Shown: positions 1 through 6,688, numbered from the stretch's first letter. The stretch: 7,184 bases of DNA from Anaerolineae bacterium (GCA_020851855.1 JADZBY010000201.1:1-7184); one strand, 5' to 3'. The notes: generated by a model not told the origin, from the letters alone. Numbers and translations: made by a program.

Positions 1-353
1 ACGGTACGCGACACTCAATCTGTTTCAATATCCTCTGCGGATCGATGTGGGTTGAAGCCCGAGCAGGACGAAGGTCGCCAGCATCGGGTACATCCGTTTC
101 AATATCCTCTGCGGATCGATGTGGGTTGAAGCGTGTCTCGCGATGGGCCAGGCCGCCACGTTCGCCACGTTTCAATATCCTCTGCGGATCGATGTGGGTT
201 GAAGCGGTATCCAGGGACCGCAAGGTCCTGCGGGGCCGAAGTTTCAATATCCTCTGCGGATCGATGTGGGTTGAAGCATCACCGCTGATGCCAGCCGCAA
301 GGCCATGCTCCACGCTGTTTCAATATCCTCTGCGGATCGATGTGGGTTGAAGC
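1..353 (-). CRISPR. CRISPR array, leader-proximal end, five 37-bp repeats, continues past left edge
   Basis: Five identical 37-bp repeats lie at 22-58, 96-132, 169-205, 241-277 and 317-353. On the plus strand each begins GTTTCAATATCC and ends GGGTTGAAGC. Four complete spacers separate them: 59-95 (37 nt), 133-168 (36), 206-240 (35) and 278-316 (39); bases 1-21 are part of a fifth. Read on the minus strand the repeat ends in ATTGAAAC, the typical 8-nt 5' handle left by Cas6 in type I-B and related systems, so the array is transcribed right to left like the cas genes. Its leader is therefore to the right, and spacer 278-316 would be the newest. The repeat ends form a near-perfect 7-nt inverted pair (GTTTCAA/TTGAAGC, one G-T), and an internal ATCC/GGAT pair could form a small stem. 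No repeat shows decay, as expected near the leader. The spacers' targets and the PAM cannot be told from the window. Confidence 0.99.
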
Positions 354-458
354 CGCTATGCTCGCTGAAGCACCTCCCTGAGTGTTTTGACCTATGACGC
401 GCCTTTCGCGCCAACAAGACGCTTTGTGGAGAGTGTGACGCGCGCTTTTCATGTCCAA

Positions 459-488
459 ATACTATCACCGAGTCGCCTTTTTTCGCAA
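459..488 (-). promoter_or_regulatory. Candidate leader promoter for pre-crRNA
   Basis: On the minus strand TTGCGA (488-483) and TAGTAT (464-459) are separated by 18 nt. Each matches the sigma-70 consensus hexamer at four of six bases. Transcription would start near 452 and give about 100 nt of leader RNA before the first repeat. The -35 candidate lies inside one arm of the inverted repeat at 483-523. The match is moderate and such matches arise by chance, so this is a position-supported guess. Confidence 0.3.
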
Positions 489-523
489 CTCCCCAACCGC
501 ACAAAAAGGCCGGGGAGTTGCGA
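483..523. repeat. Perfect 12-bp inverted repeat just downstream of cas4
   Basis: TCGCAACTCCCC (483-494) is the exact reverse complement of GGGGAGTTGCGA (512-523), with a 17-nt loop. It begins 6 nt after the cas4 stop codon in the direction of transcription. A second inverted pair, GCCTTTTT (475-482) and AAAAAGGC (503-510), interleaves with it, so the two hairpins cannot easily form together. On the minus strand the stem is followed by a run of A rather than T, so it is not a standard intrinsic terminator; the T run sits in the loop. It could protect the 3' end of the cas mRNA, or be a protein-binding site in the leader. Confidence 0.75.
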
Positions 524-529
524 CATGCT

Positions 530-1162
530 TCAAATGTCGTTGCAGAAGCGCCGGAACTCGCAACTGGCGCACTTATTCGGCTGATCAACCGGCGGCGGCA
601 TGTACTCGTACAAGCGGATACGCTGGATGTTCCGGAGTGTCTCCATCACCGAGTTGCGAAGCGGCTCGTCGATGGGCACACTTTCGAAGCGTCTGAGCTT
701 TAACAGGTAAATGTAGCCGCGCCGAACCGGCAATTGAAACGCCTCCTCCACCATCAAACCATACGCGCCGATCTGCACCAGATGGTTTTCCCCTATCCAG
801 CTTGCCAGCTTGTAATCGACGACGATAGCCTCCTCCGGCGTCAGCACGACCTCATCGACCACCCCGGACAGCCCCAGTTTTTCCGATACGAGTCGAACGT
901 CGAAGCGGCGTTCGCCTGCCGGAAGCTGATACGCGGTCAGCGTGCGCCGCGCCGCGCGTTGTCGTTCGCGCTCATGGGCGTCTTGTCCGGCCTGCATCTT
1001 GTAGGTGCGTGGTCGAATGCCCGGCGTACACGTTTCAAAATACACGACGCGCGGGCAATAGGTGTGCTGCTTCAGCAGGCTGATCGTCACCTGTTCTTCG
1101 CCCGTTTCTGGCTCGATCAGCGCGGCGTCTTCGTCATCATTCGTCGGCAGATTGGGGAACAT
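530..1162 (-). CDS. cas4: CRISPR adaptation nuclease Cas4 (RecB-like, Fe-S)
   Basis: This 210-residue protein is a Cas4 nuclease of the PD-(D/E)XK RecB-like superfamily. In the family it works with Cas1-Cas2 to trim prespacers and enforce PAM choice and orientation. Four conserved cysteines suited to an iron-sulfur cluster are visible: C36 (in YCPR) and C198, C201, C207 near the C-terminus. The nuclease motifs are in order: H63, D103 (GVVDE), D116-Y-K118 (the D/ExK motif) and Q130-x3-Y134. Length is normal. The ATG at 1162 overlaps the end of cas2 by 26 nt in another frame, but AGAGGG (1169-1174) lies 6 nt upstream, which supports this start; no better start is seen downstream. The first 25 residues are acidic. 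It is the last gene of the operon, after cas2, whereas in many I-B loci cas4 precedes cas1. Confidence 0.96.
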   Translation of the reverse strand: MFPNLPTNDDEDAALIEPETGEEQVTISLLKQHTYCPRVVYFETCTPGIRPRTYKMQAGQDAHERERQRAARRTLTAYQLPAGERRFDVRLVSEKLGLSGVVDEVVLTPEEAIVVDYKLASWIGENHLVQIGAYGLMVEEAFQLPVRRGYIYLLKLRRFESVPIDEPLRNSVMETLRNIQRIRLYEYMPPPVDQPNKCASCEFRRFCNDI

Positions 1163-1430
1163 CGTCGTCCCTCTCTAGATCATCCATACCCTGTTCGAGA
1201 ATCAGGCGCTTCTGCCAGGCTTTGTCATCAATCGGATAGAGATGGACACAGGCGGGCGCATCCCCGATGATGGCCGCGATGCGCATCATCAGCTCTTCCT
1301 GGTACGTGCGGTTGAGCAACCCGGCAAACGCGCTGTACTGGATGCGGTCCAGCCCGTAATCCAGGCAGACGTCGGCCACTTTCGCGCGCTGCCGGTCGCT
1401 CACGATGTCGTAGACGAGCAATATGCGCAC
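1137..1430 (-). CDS. cas2: CRISPR adaptation protein Cas2
   Basis: This 97-residue protein has the Cas2 ferredoxin-like fold signature: the N-terminal strand ILLVYDI with the conserved D8, QYSAFAG at 31-37, and VHLYPID at 62-68. Cas2 dimers form the centre of the Cas1-Cas2 integrase that inserts spacers. The start codon is GTG (1430-1428), 7 nt after the cas1 stop. No strong Shine-Dalgarno site is visible, so translation probably depends on coupling to cas1. The residues after about 80 form an acidic tail (MDDLERDDDVPQSADE) beyond the usual core, and the DNA for its end is shared with the start of cas4. The fold is clear and the frame intact. Confidence 0.96.
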   Translation of the reverse strand: MRILLVYDIVSDRQRAKVADVCLDYGLDRIQYSAFAGLLNRTYQEELMMRIAAIIGDAPACVHLYPIDDKAWQKRLILEQGMDDLERDDDVPQSADE

Positions 1431-1437
1431 GGTGCGC

Positions 1438-2463
1438 CTACCACTCTGCGCGATAGGGCGCGTAGCTCTCCGTCTCGCCGCGCAGATAGGCCGCGAGCCG
1501 CCGCGCTTGCTTCTGGATCACCGTCGCGATGGGGACGCGGTCGCCATCGTAGCGCACGGTCGCCTGCAAGTGCTCGCGCATCTTGCCCGCGAAGCTGCGC
1601 CGCACGTCATCCTGCAACCGACCGTTTTCCGTCATCTCGACCGTGAAGCGCCGGTTGACCAGCCCGATCACCAGCCGATCCACGCCCACACTGCGAAATT
1701 CTTCCATCATATCCAGGGTGAGCGACGGTTTGCCGGGCCGATCCGCGTGAATGAACCCGGCGAAAGAGTCCAGCCCGGCAAGGTGCAGCGCCGATTCGAC
1801 TCGCGTCCGCAAGACGCCGTACCCGTAATTCAGCAGGCTGTTCACCGGGTCCGTCGCGCCGCGCGTGATGCGTTCGGTCCAGCCGTACATATCCGGGATC
1901 ACGCGGCGCAACGCACCCCAGTAGTGTGTCGCCGCATTCGCCTCGAAGGCCATCAGGTGCGCGCGCAGATCATCGAGAGCCATATCACGCAACCTGGGGA
2001 GTTTGTCCGCCTGACTGGCCGCCTCGATGGCTGCGTCTCGCAGCAAAGCGTAGCTGTCGGGGTCGCTCTCCTTGCGCGACTTGGCGACGTACTTCAGCGT
2101 GGCGGCCTGGTTGTTGATTTTCGCGTCGGCAATCGCCAGGCTGATTGCCACGCCGCGCGGATCGTAGTACGACGCCAGTTGCGCCCGGCGCGTCAGCACC
2201 GTTCCGCCCAGTCCAGGCGCATACAGCGATGCGACAGGCTCTCCAATGGAGTTCAGGAAAAAGATGGGAATGCCCCGCTCGCAGCACTCGGCAATCGCGT
2301 CTGCCGAGATGCTCACCCCGCGCGAGGCGACAATGACCTGTTTCAAGTGCATCAACGGAGCCTGAGCCAGCACCGTCTTTCCTTTGGCGTAGATCAGCCG
2401 CTCGCTGTGTTTGCCGATGTGGCTGCCGAACACGTCCGCGAAAAGCTCCTGAACGATGGACAT
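1438..2463 (-). CDS. cas1: CRISPR integrase Cas1
   Basis: This 341-residue protein is the Cas1 endonuclease/integrase that joins prespacers to the leader-proximal repeat. The N-terminal beta-rich domain contains HSERLIYAKG (19-28) and the well-conserved VIVASRGVSIS (43-53). The C-terminal catalytic domain shows E174 (FEANAATHYW), H239 (FIHADRPGKPSL) and D251/E254 (LTLDMMEEFR), which are the expected metal-binding residues. Length is typical. The ATG at 2463 is preceded by AAGGAAGG (2469-2476) at 5 nt. It starts 21 nt after the cas6 stop and ends 7 nt before cas2. Nothing suggests inactivation. Confidence 0.98.
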   Translation of the reverse strand: MSIVQELFADVFGSHIGKHSERLIYAKGKTVLAQAPLMHLKQVIVASRGVSISADAIAECCERGIPIFFLNSIGEPVASLYAPGLGGTVLTRRAQLASYYDPRGVAISLAIADAKINNQAATLKYVAKSRKESDPDSYALLRDAAIEAASQADKLPRLRDMALDDLRAHLMAFEANAATHYWGALRRVIPDMYGWTERITRGATDPVNSLLNYGYGVLRTRVESALHLAGLDSFAGFIHADRPGKPSLTLDMMEEFRSVGVDRLVIGLVNRRFTVEMTENGRLQDDVRRSFAGKMREHLQATVRYDGDRVPIATVIQKQARRLAAYLRGETESYAPYRAEW

Positions 2464-2484
2464 CTCCGCCTTCCTTGTCCAAGC

Positions 2485-3459
2485 CTATTCGACGCGAAAG
2501 TAACCATCGCCCTTCGCGGCATTCTTGCCGACGTGCAGGCTTTGGCCCCAGAGCAGCCAGGCGAGCGCTTCGGGCGAGTCGATTCGCCAGTGGGCGCGCC
2601 CGACGAAGCCGCCAATCGGGCTGGACCGACCACGCGCCCGGCTGAAGCTCTGGATATCCACCCAGCGCGTTGTATCCGCGATCAGCCCGGACGCATCGAC
2701 CCGGTCGCCCCATTCGCCCATCCGCTGCCATTCGTCTTTCCAGTCCGACCGTCCCGGTAGCTCTGCCGCCGGATGGTGATAGTGCTCAACAAGCGCCTGC
2801 GCCCGCTCGATCAACCGCCGTAACAGCACGCCGAGCCGTGGTGTGCGCACCAGACTGCCATCGTCGATCAGCCGCATCGGCGTCAGGAATACCAGGCGCG
2901 CTTCGTCCGTCCGGCGCATTCCAAGCTCTTCCAGCACGCGCCCGTGCGTCACAGTCAGGCGCGGCGCGACGGCCTTCTGATGGTGCATGATGATCCGGTT
3001 TGAGTCGTTGAGCGGCGTGATCTCGTTGATGCGAATCAGTTTGAAGCGGCCCCGCCCTTTGCCAATGCCGAGTCGGCCCATTTCAGGCACGGCGCGGAAC
3101 AGGTATGGCATCAGCGCGTCGGCCCGCCCGTACATGGACACACCAAAGCTGAAACGCCGCCCCATCTCGACGCGGGTAAAAGCAGGCGGCGGCTCGATGG
3201 CGAAAGCGCGCGGCACATCGCGGCCCCGCGCGTTGCCTTCGTCTTCGGCGGCGAGCAGGGCGCGCACCGGGTCGAGCGGGATGCCCGGAATCGGCTCATT
3301 GGGGCTGAACAGATCGAGCAGGGCGCGGTACAGCGCGCCACGAATGGCCGTGCCCGGCTGCGAATCCAGCTCGATGTACTCCAGCGCCTCACACAGGAAA
3401 ACAAAGTGCATCGCCGTGAAGCCCTGCATGAGGTGAGCGGGCGGATTTCCCCGGTGCAT
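2485..3459 (-). CDS. cas6: Pre-crRNA processing endoribonuclease Cas6 (RAMP, Cas6 C-terminal-domain family)
   Basis: This 324-residue protein resembles the Cas6 family defined by a conserved C-terminal RAMP domain (PF10040 type). Visible marks are PGTAIRGALYRALL (35-48), FAIEPPP (86-92, the family's F-E-PPP region, here without the usual cysteine), the glycine-rich GIGKGRGRFKL (131-141), GGFVGRAHW (283-291) and the C-terminal glycine loop GQSLHVGKNAAKGDGYF (305-321). Cas6 cuts the array transcript within each repeat to yield crRNAs with an ATTGAAAC handle. The catalytic residue cannot be named from sequence alone; several histidines (159, 160, 226, 228, 229) are candidates. The ATG overlaps the cas3 stop as TGATG, and GGAGG (3467-3471) lies 7 nt upstream, so this start is well supported and translation is probably coupled. 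The position between cas3 and cas1 is unusual for I-B. Confidence in the Cas6 identity is high; the exact subfamily is less sure. Confidence 0.88.
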   Translation of the reverse strand: MHRGNPPAHLMQGFTAMHFVFLCEALEYIELDSQPGTAIRGALYRALLDLFSPNEPIPGIPLDPVRALLAAEDEGNARGRDVPRAFAIEPPPAFTRVEMGRRFSFGVSMYGRADALMPYLFRAVPEMGRLGIGKGRGRFKLIRINEITPLNDSNRIIMHHQKAVAPRLTVTHGRVLEELGMRRTDEARLVFLTPMRLIDDGSLVRTPRLGVLLRRLIERAQALVEHYHHPAAELPGRSDWKDEWQRMGEWGDRVDASGLIADTTRWVDIQSFSRARGRSSPIGGFVGRAHWRIDSPEALAWLLWGQSLHVGKNAAKGDGYFRVE

Positions 3460-5930
3460 CAGTCCGCCTCCGGGGGCACGGCGTACGAGTCCAGGGCTGT
3501 GCCGGGCGGTTGGTCAGCCGTCCCTGATCCGGCGTACACGCTGTACAGGTCCAGGCCGCTCTGGCTGCTGTACGGAGCGTTCACGACGTACACGTACCGG
3601 CCTCGCTCGGTCGCGCGGTCCTGCCACGTCTTCCCCATGCGCTCCAGGCGCTTGTAGTCGCGCCACGCAATCGGCACGAGCCAGCGCGTTGCTTCTAGAT
3701 ACTGGCCCGCCCGGACCTGTTTCTCGTAAGCGTCGAGGAAACATGCGGGCAGGACGTCCACACCGTCGAACATCTCGTAGAAAAGCTCCTCAAGGTGGCT
3801 GCTATTGAAGGGCCGCAGGCTGGTCATCACTCTGCTCTGAAAATCCTTCGAGCTTGCCTCGTATTTGCTCTGCCAGCGCGCCAGCGCGTCGCCTACATAA
3901 ACGCGCTCCAGCCAACCGCTCACCAGGCTCTCATCGATGGGTTGGCCGTCGGCGTCGTCCAGGCAGGCCAGCGCGGCGTCGATCAGCTCGCGCGCGTAGA
4001 TGCGGTAGGCGGCGTCGGGCTGCTCGCGCGCCACGTACACATCCGCCAGCGGCGAGCCTGCCGGGCGGCCCCGGTTGACACGCCCGAACCGCTGCAAGAG
4101 CGCTTCGAGCGGCGCGGCCTCGCTGTACAACGTATCCAGGTCGATGTTCAGGCTGACTTCCACAACCTGCGTGGCGACGACCACCGTGCGCCCTCGCCGC
4201 TTGCTGTTGACTTCAGTCCGCTCAATGATCTGCCGCTCGTATTCTTGCCGGTCGCCATTGTTGAAACGGCTGTGCAGCAGGATCAGCCGGTAGTCGCCGT
4301 CGGGATAACGCTCCGCCAACGCCTGCTCGATGGCCGCGTGGACATCCATCGCGCGCCGCACCGTATTGCAGCAGATCAGGATCGACTTGCTGGCGGCGTC
4401 GGCCACGATGCGCTCGACCGTCTCCGCCGCCAGCAGGTCGCCGGGCAGCACATGGACGCGGTGTCGCTGAAAGCGCCGGAACGTGTCGGCGTTGGCAGTG
4501 ATGACCTGCAAGTCGGGCAGCGCCGCCTGCAATTGGGCGCGCACCTGCGGCGGCAGCGTGGCAGTCATGATGAAGAAGCGCGCCCGGCAGTGCTCGTGTA
4601 AAAACTGCGCGACGGCGACAATGAGCGCGAGTCGCGCCGGGTCATAAGCGTGAATTTCGTCCAGGATGAAGCGCGCGCCGTAGAAATTCGCGAGCAGCGC
4701 TTCGAAGCCTTTCAACTGGTAGGGCACTTTGAGAATCTGGTACGGACTCATCACCGTCACCGGGAAGTGCAGCAGCCGCGAGAGTTCGCGTTGTTGGTGG
4801 GCGAAGGCGAGCGCCAGGTCGTTGTCAGCTCGATCTTCGAGCGCCTGGGCATACAACACCTGCATCATGCGGCTGTGCTGCAACCCGACGGCGGTATCTT
4901 CCGGGAAGGCGCGCTTGAGCCGTTTCTGGGCGGCGTTCATGCTTGCCTGATAGGGCAGCAGGTAGAACACGCGCGGCGCAGGGCGGCCATCGTGGGCTTG
5001 CTGGCGGGCCAACCAGAGCAGCGCTGCTTCCGTCTTGCCGCTGCTGGTCGGGCTGATCAGCAACACCGAGCCGGGCGGCGCTTCCCCGGCGGCGGTCTGG
5101 TGCGGAAACAGGCGCGCATCGCCCAGGACGCCAGTCACCGCCTCACGCTCCAATGGCGCGGGCAGAAACGGCTCGCTGTGGGCGGAACCGGCGTGGTCGG
5201 CGGTCAGGATCAGGCCGCGCAGCAGCGTCCCGACCAGGACCGAGCGCACGTCGGCCTTCACATCCAGCGACTCCGTGTAGCCTTTGAGTTCGCCGATGGC
5301 CCGGTGAATGGCAGACGGCGTGACGCGCGCCCGCGCCTCGTCCCATGACGGGAAGTCCGGCGCAGCGATATCCGCCGCAAAGCCGAGCGCTTCGGCCCAG
5401 GCGGCGCTATGTTCCGTTAGCCAGCGGTACAGCCGGCGGCAGTGCGTCTCGCTCACCTGCCGGATCAACTTCGTCGCGCTGTCTTCGTCGGGATCGTAAC
5501 GATTGCGCATGTAGGTCTTCGTCACATCGTTGGCGTCCCGGTGATGACAGGCGATGACCGCGATCACGCCCTGACGGTCTGGGTGATCGCCTGGGAACAG
5601 CCAATCGACGAAGGCCAGCGAAAGCGCCTCGTGCCGGAATCCCCACTGGCGCGCCTTTCCGGCAAGCACGGCCTGGAAACCATCTGCGATTTTGCCGAAG
5701 TCGTGCAAGAACGTGCCCCAGTACAGCCAGTGCCACAGGCGCGGACAGGCGCTCTCGATAGCCAGCGTCGGGCGCAGGCGGCGCTGGTCGGCCAGCCGCG
5801 ACAGGACCAGCCAGGTATGCGTGACGAGACTCTCGCCGTCGCTTTTCGCCAGAACCGTGTGCAAATCCGGGTCAACGGGGGGCATGGACATATCCGGGAT
5901 ACCGGCAGAGATGTTGTCTGTGAGATTCAT
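3459..5930 (-). CDS. cas3: CRISPR effector helicase-nuclease Cas3 (HD + DExH)
   Basis: Cas3 is recruited by target-bound Cascade and unwinds and degrades the invading DNA. From the chosen start the protein has 823 residues. The N-terminal HD nuclease domain shows H38, H76-D77 (LHDFGK), H100, H129-H130 and D245. The superfamily 2 helicase follows, with motif I SPTSSGKT (293-300), motif II DEIH (424-427), motif III TAT (456-458) and motif VI QRFGRVNR (613-620). A C-terminal accessory domain ends the protein. HD and helicase are in one chain and all key residues are present. I chose ATG 5930 because GAGG (5939-5942) sits 8 nt upstream; the frame stays open to a GTG at 6062, but that would overlap cas5 by 70 nt and put the hairpin at 5948-5978 inside the gene. 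The stop overlaps the cas6 start by one base. Confidence 0.97.
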   Translation of the reverse strand: MNLTDNISAGIPDMSMPPVDPDLHTVLAKSDGESLVTHTWLVLSRLADQRRLRPTLAIESACPRLWHWLYWGTFLHDFGKIADGFQAVLAGKARQWGFRHEALSLAFVDWLFPGDHPDRQGVIAVIACHHRDANDVTKTYMRNRYDPDEDSATKLIRQVSETHCRRLYRWLTEHSAAWAEALGFAADIAAPDFPSWDEARARVTPSAIHRAIGELKGYTESLDVKADVRSVLVGTLLRGLILTADHAGSAHSEPFLPAPLEREAVTGVLGDARLFPHQTAAGEAPPGSVLLISPTSSGKTEAALLWLARQQAHDGRPAPRVFYLLPYQASMNAAQKRLKRAFPEDTAVGLQHSRMMQVLYAQALEDRADNDLALAFAHQQRELSRLLHFPVTVMSPYQILKVPYQLKGFEALLANFYGARFILDEIHAYDPARLALIVAVAQFLHEHCRARFFIMTATLPPQVRAQLQAALPDLQVITANADTFRRFQRHRVHVLPGDLLAAETVERIVADAASKSILICCNTVRRAMDVHAAIEQALAERYPDGDYRLILLHSRFNNGDRQEYERQIIERTEVNSKRRGRTVVVATQVVEVSLNIDLDTLYSEAAPLEALLQRFGRVNRGRPAGSPLADVYVAREQPDAAYRIYARELIDAALACLDDADGQPIDESLVSGWLERVYVGDALARWQSKYEASSKDFQSRVMTSLRPFNSSHLEELFYEMFDGVDVLPACFLDAYEKQVRAGQYLEATRWLVPIAWRDYKRLERMGKTWQDRATERGRYVYVVNAPYSSQSGLDLYSVYAGSGTADQPPGTALDSYAVPPEAD

Positions 5931-5938
5931 GGACTCCG

Positions 5939-5942
5939 CCTC
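5939..5942 (-). promoter_or_regulatory. Ribosome binding site that fixes the cas3 start
   Basis: GAGG on the minus strand lies 8 nt before ATG 5930-5928 and only 5 nt after the intergenic hairpin. Its good spacing is the main reason for preferring this start to the upstream GTG at 6062. A hairpin this close may affect ribosome access. Confidence 0.55.
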
Positions 5943-5947
5943 GGAAA

Positions 5948-5978
5948 GGTCACCCCTTCCGGGAAAGAAGGGGTGACC
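5948..5978 (-). terminator. Intercistronic hairpin between cas5 and cas3 (attenuator, partial terminator or mRNA-stability element)
   Basis: The arms GGTCACCCCTTC (5948-5959) and GAAGGGGTGACC (5967-5978) are perfect reverse complements of 12 bp with a 7-nt loop. The hairpin fills half of the only sizeable gap in the operon. In the transcript (minus strand) the stem is followed by just TTTCC, a weak U tract, so it would at most be a leaky intrinsic terminator; it could instead block 3' exonucleases or mark an RNA cut. Either way it would set cas3 and downstream genes apart from the Cascade genes. The structure is seen directly; its function is inferred. Confidence 0.6.
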
Positions 5979-5992
5979 CAGGTCAGGATGAG

Positions 5993-6688
5993 CTATACAA
6001 ACGTATGGAAGATTACACCACGCGCCGCGCCGTGATGTTCCGGCGTGTCGGGATCGACCCACACCGGCTCATAACTCATGCGGAACGGGTCCTCGTCGCT
6101 GGGATACGCTACGCGGTCCTTGAGCATGGCATACTGGCCCCAGCTGGGCCGTCGTCGCCGGTCGATGAAACGGGCCATGGTGACGGCTACCGTGCGCTGG
6201 AAACGCGGCGCGTAGTCGGCGGGCAGCAGCGTGTGCTCGAAGTACGCCCGCTCGGCCCGCTCCAGGGTTACGATGTCCAGCGTGAGGCAGGACATCAAAT
6301 CCTGGGAGCGTCCCAGCGCCAGCGGGTAGTGCGGGCGCTTGAACGCCTCGGCGTACTGTTCCGGCGCGAGGTACAGCGTCAGGCGCGGGTTGTATAACAG
6401 CTCGCGCTGGAAGGGATTGGCCTGCTGATAGGGTATGTCCAGATGGATGTGCTCCAGGTCGCGGAATTTCGCCTCAAAGGTGAAATGCACGCCGAACGCG
6501 AATGCTTCGGGCGGCTCAAACGTCCCGGTCACGGCGCAGATCAGGCCGTAAATCGTGGACGGCGGCGGCATCTCGTAGGTGGGCTGCACGCCCTGCACGA
6601 AATGCGGGTAACGAAAAGACGTGACCGGCCCGGCAATCACGACGCGCAGCACGCGCAGCCGTTCTGAAATGGGCTGGCTCTGGCTCAT
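5993..6688 (-). CDS. cas5: Cascade subunit Cas5 (Cas5t-like, type I-B)
   Basis: This 231-residue RAMP protein is Cas5, which caps the 5' handle of the crRNA at the foot of Cascade and contacts Cas8. The family's N-terminal signature is clear: GPVTSFRYPHF (20-30) followed by TYEMPPPSTIYGLICAVTG (37-55). LALGRSQDL (123-131) is the second typical block. Length agrees with Cas5 proteins of the I-B/Tneap group, which also occur beside Cst2-type Cas7, as here. ATG 6688 is preceded by AGGAGAG (6695-6701) at 6 nt, a strong ribosome site. It begins 14 nt after the cas7 stop. It has no sign of the catalytic role Cas5d plays in I-C, and a separate cas6 is present in this locus. Confidence 0.93.
   Translation of the reverse strand: MSQSQPISERLRVLRVVIAGPVTSFRYPHFVQGVQPTYEMPPPSTIYGLICAVTGTFEPPEAFAFGVHFTFEAKFRDLEHIHLDIPYQQANPFQRELLYNPRLTLYLAPEQYAEAFKRPHYPLALGRSQDLMSCLTLDIVTLERAERAYFEHTLLPADYAPRFQRTVAVTMARFIDRRRRPSWGQYAMLKDRVAYPSDEDPFRMSYEPVWVDPDTPEHHGAARGVIFHTFV

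Larger units (their letters stand above)
354..529 (-). promoter_or_regulatory. CRISPR leader region between cas4 and the array
   Basis: These 176 nt hold no convincing gene and separate the cas4 stop codon from the first repeat. Because both the repeat polarity (ATTGAAAC end) and the cas operon point right to left, this is the side where a leader is expected: it should carry the promoter for pre-crRNA and the signals that direct Cas1-Cas2 integration at position 353/354. It contains a 12-bp inverted repeat (483-523), a candidate promoter (459-488) and three related GACGC..TTT elements at 396, 418 and 437. Assignment as leader is inferred from position and polarity. Confidence 0.8.

Noticed and set aside
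45..350. Open frame of 101 codons over the CRISPR array
   Set aside because: Its repeated peptide blocks are translations of the 37-bp repeats; this is an array, not a repeat protein.
475..523. Formation of a true H-type RNA pseudoknot from the two interleaved inverted repeats
   Set aside because: The arms abut with no loop between 482 and 483 and one base at 511, too short to cross an 8- or 12-bp stem; alternative hairpins are more plausible.
244..588. Minus-strand open frame crossing the leader and part of the array
   Set aside because: It runs through the repeats and into the cas4 end in another frame, without a ribosome site or recognisable domain.
1985..2731. Minus-strand frame of 248 codons spanning the cas6-cas1 junction
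   Set aside because: It is in a different frame from both genes and overlaps the cas6 C-terminal domain and the cas1 N-terminal domain, each confidently assigned.
1423..2760. Open frame of 445 codons on the plus strand, antisense to cas1 and the end of cas6
   Set aside because: It is long only because the DNA is GC-rich and stop codons are rare opposite these genes. It has no recognisable domain, is rich in arginine and histidine as antisense shadows are, and runs across two well-identified genes.
3795..5348. Plus-strand open frames of 268 codons (3795-4601) and 232 codons (4650-5348) opposite cas3
   Set aside because: They lie wholly inside cas3, whose HD and helicase motifs are complete in its own frame. 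Their translations show no family signature.
5931..6062. Longer N-terminus of cas3 starting at GTG 6062
   Set aside because: It would overlap cas5 by 70 nt and translate the intergenic hairpin into a Gly/Pro/Arg-rich leader unlike Cas3; ATG 5930 has a well-placed ribosome site.
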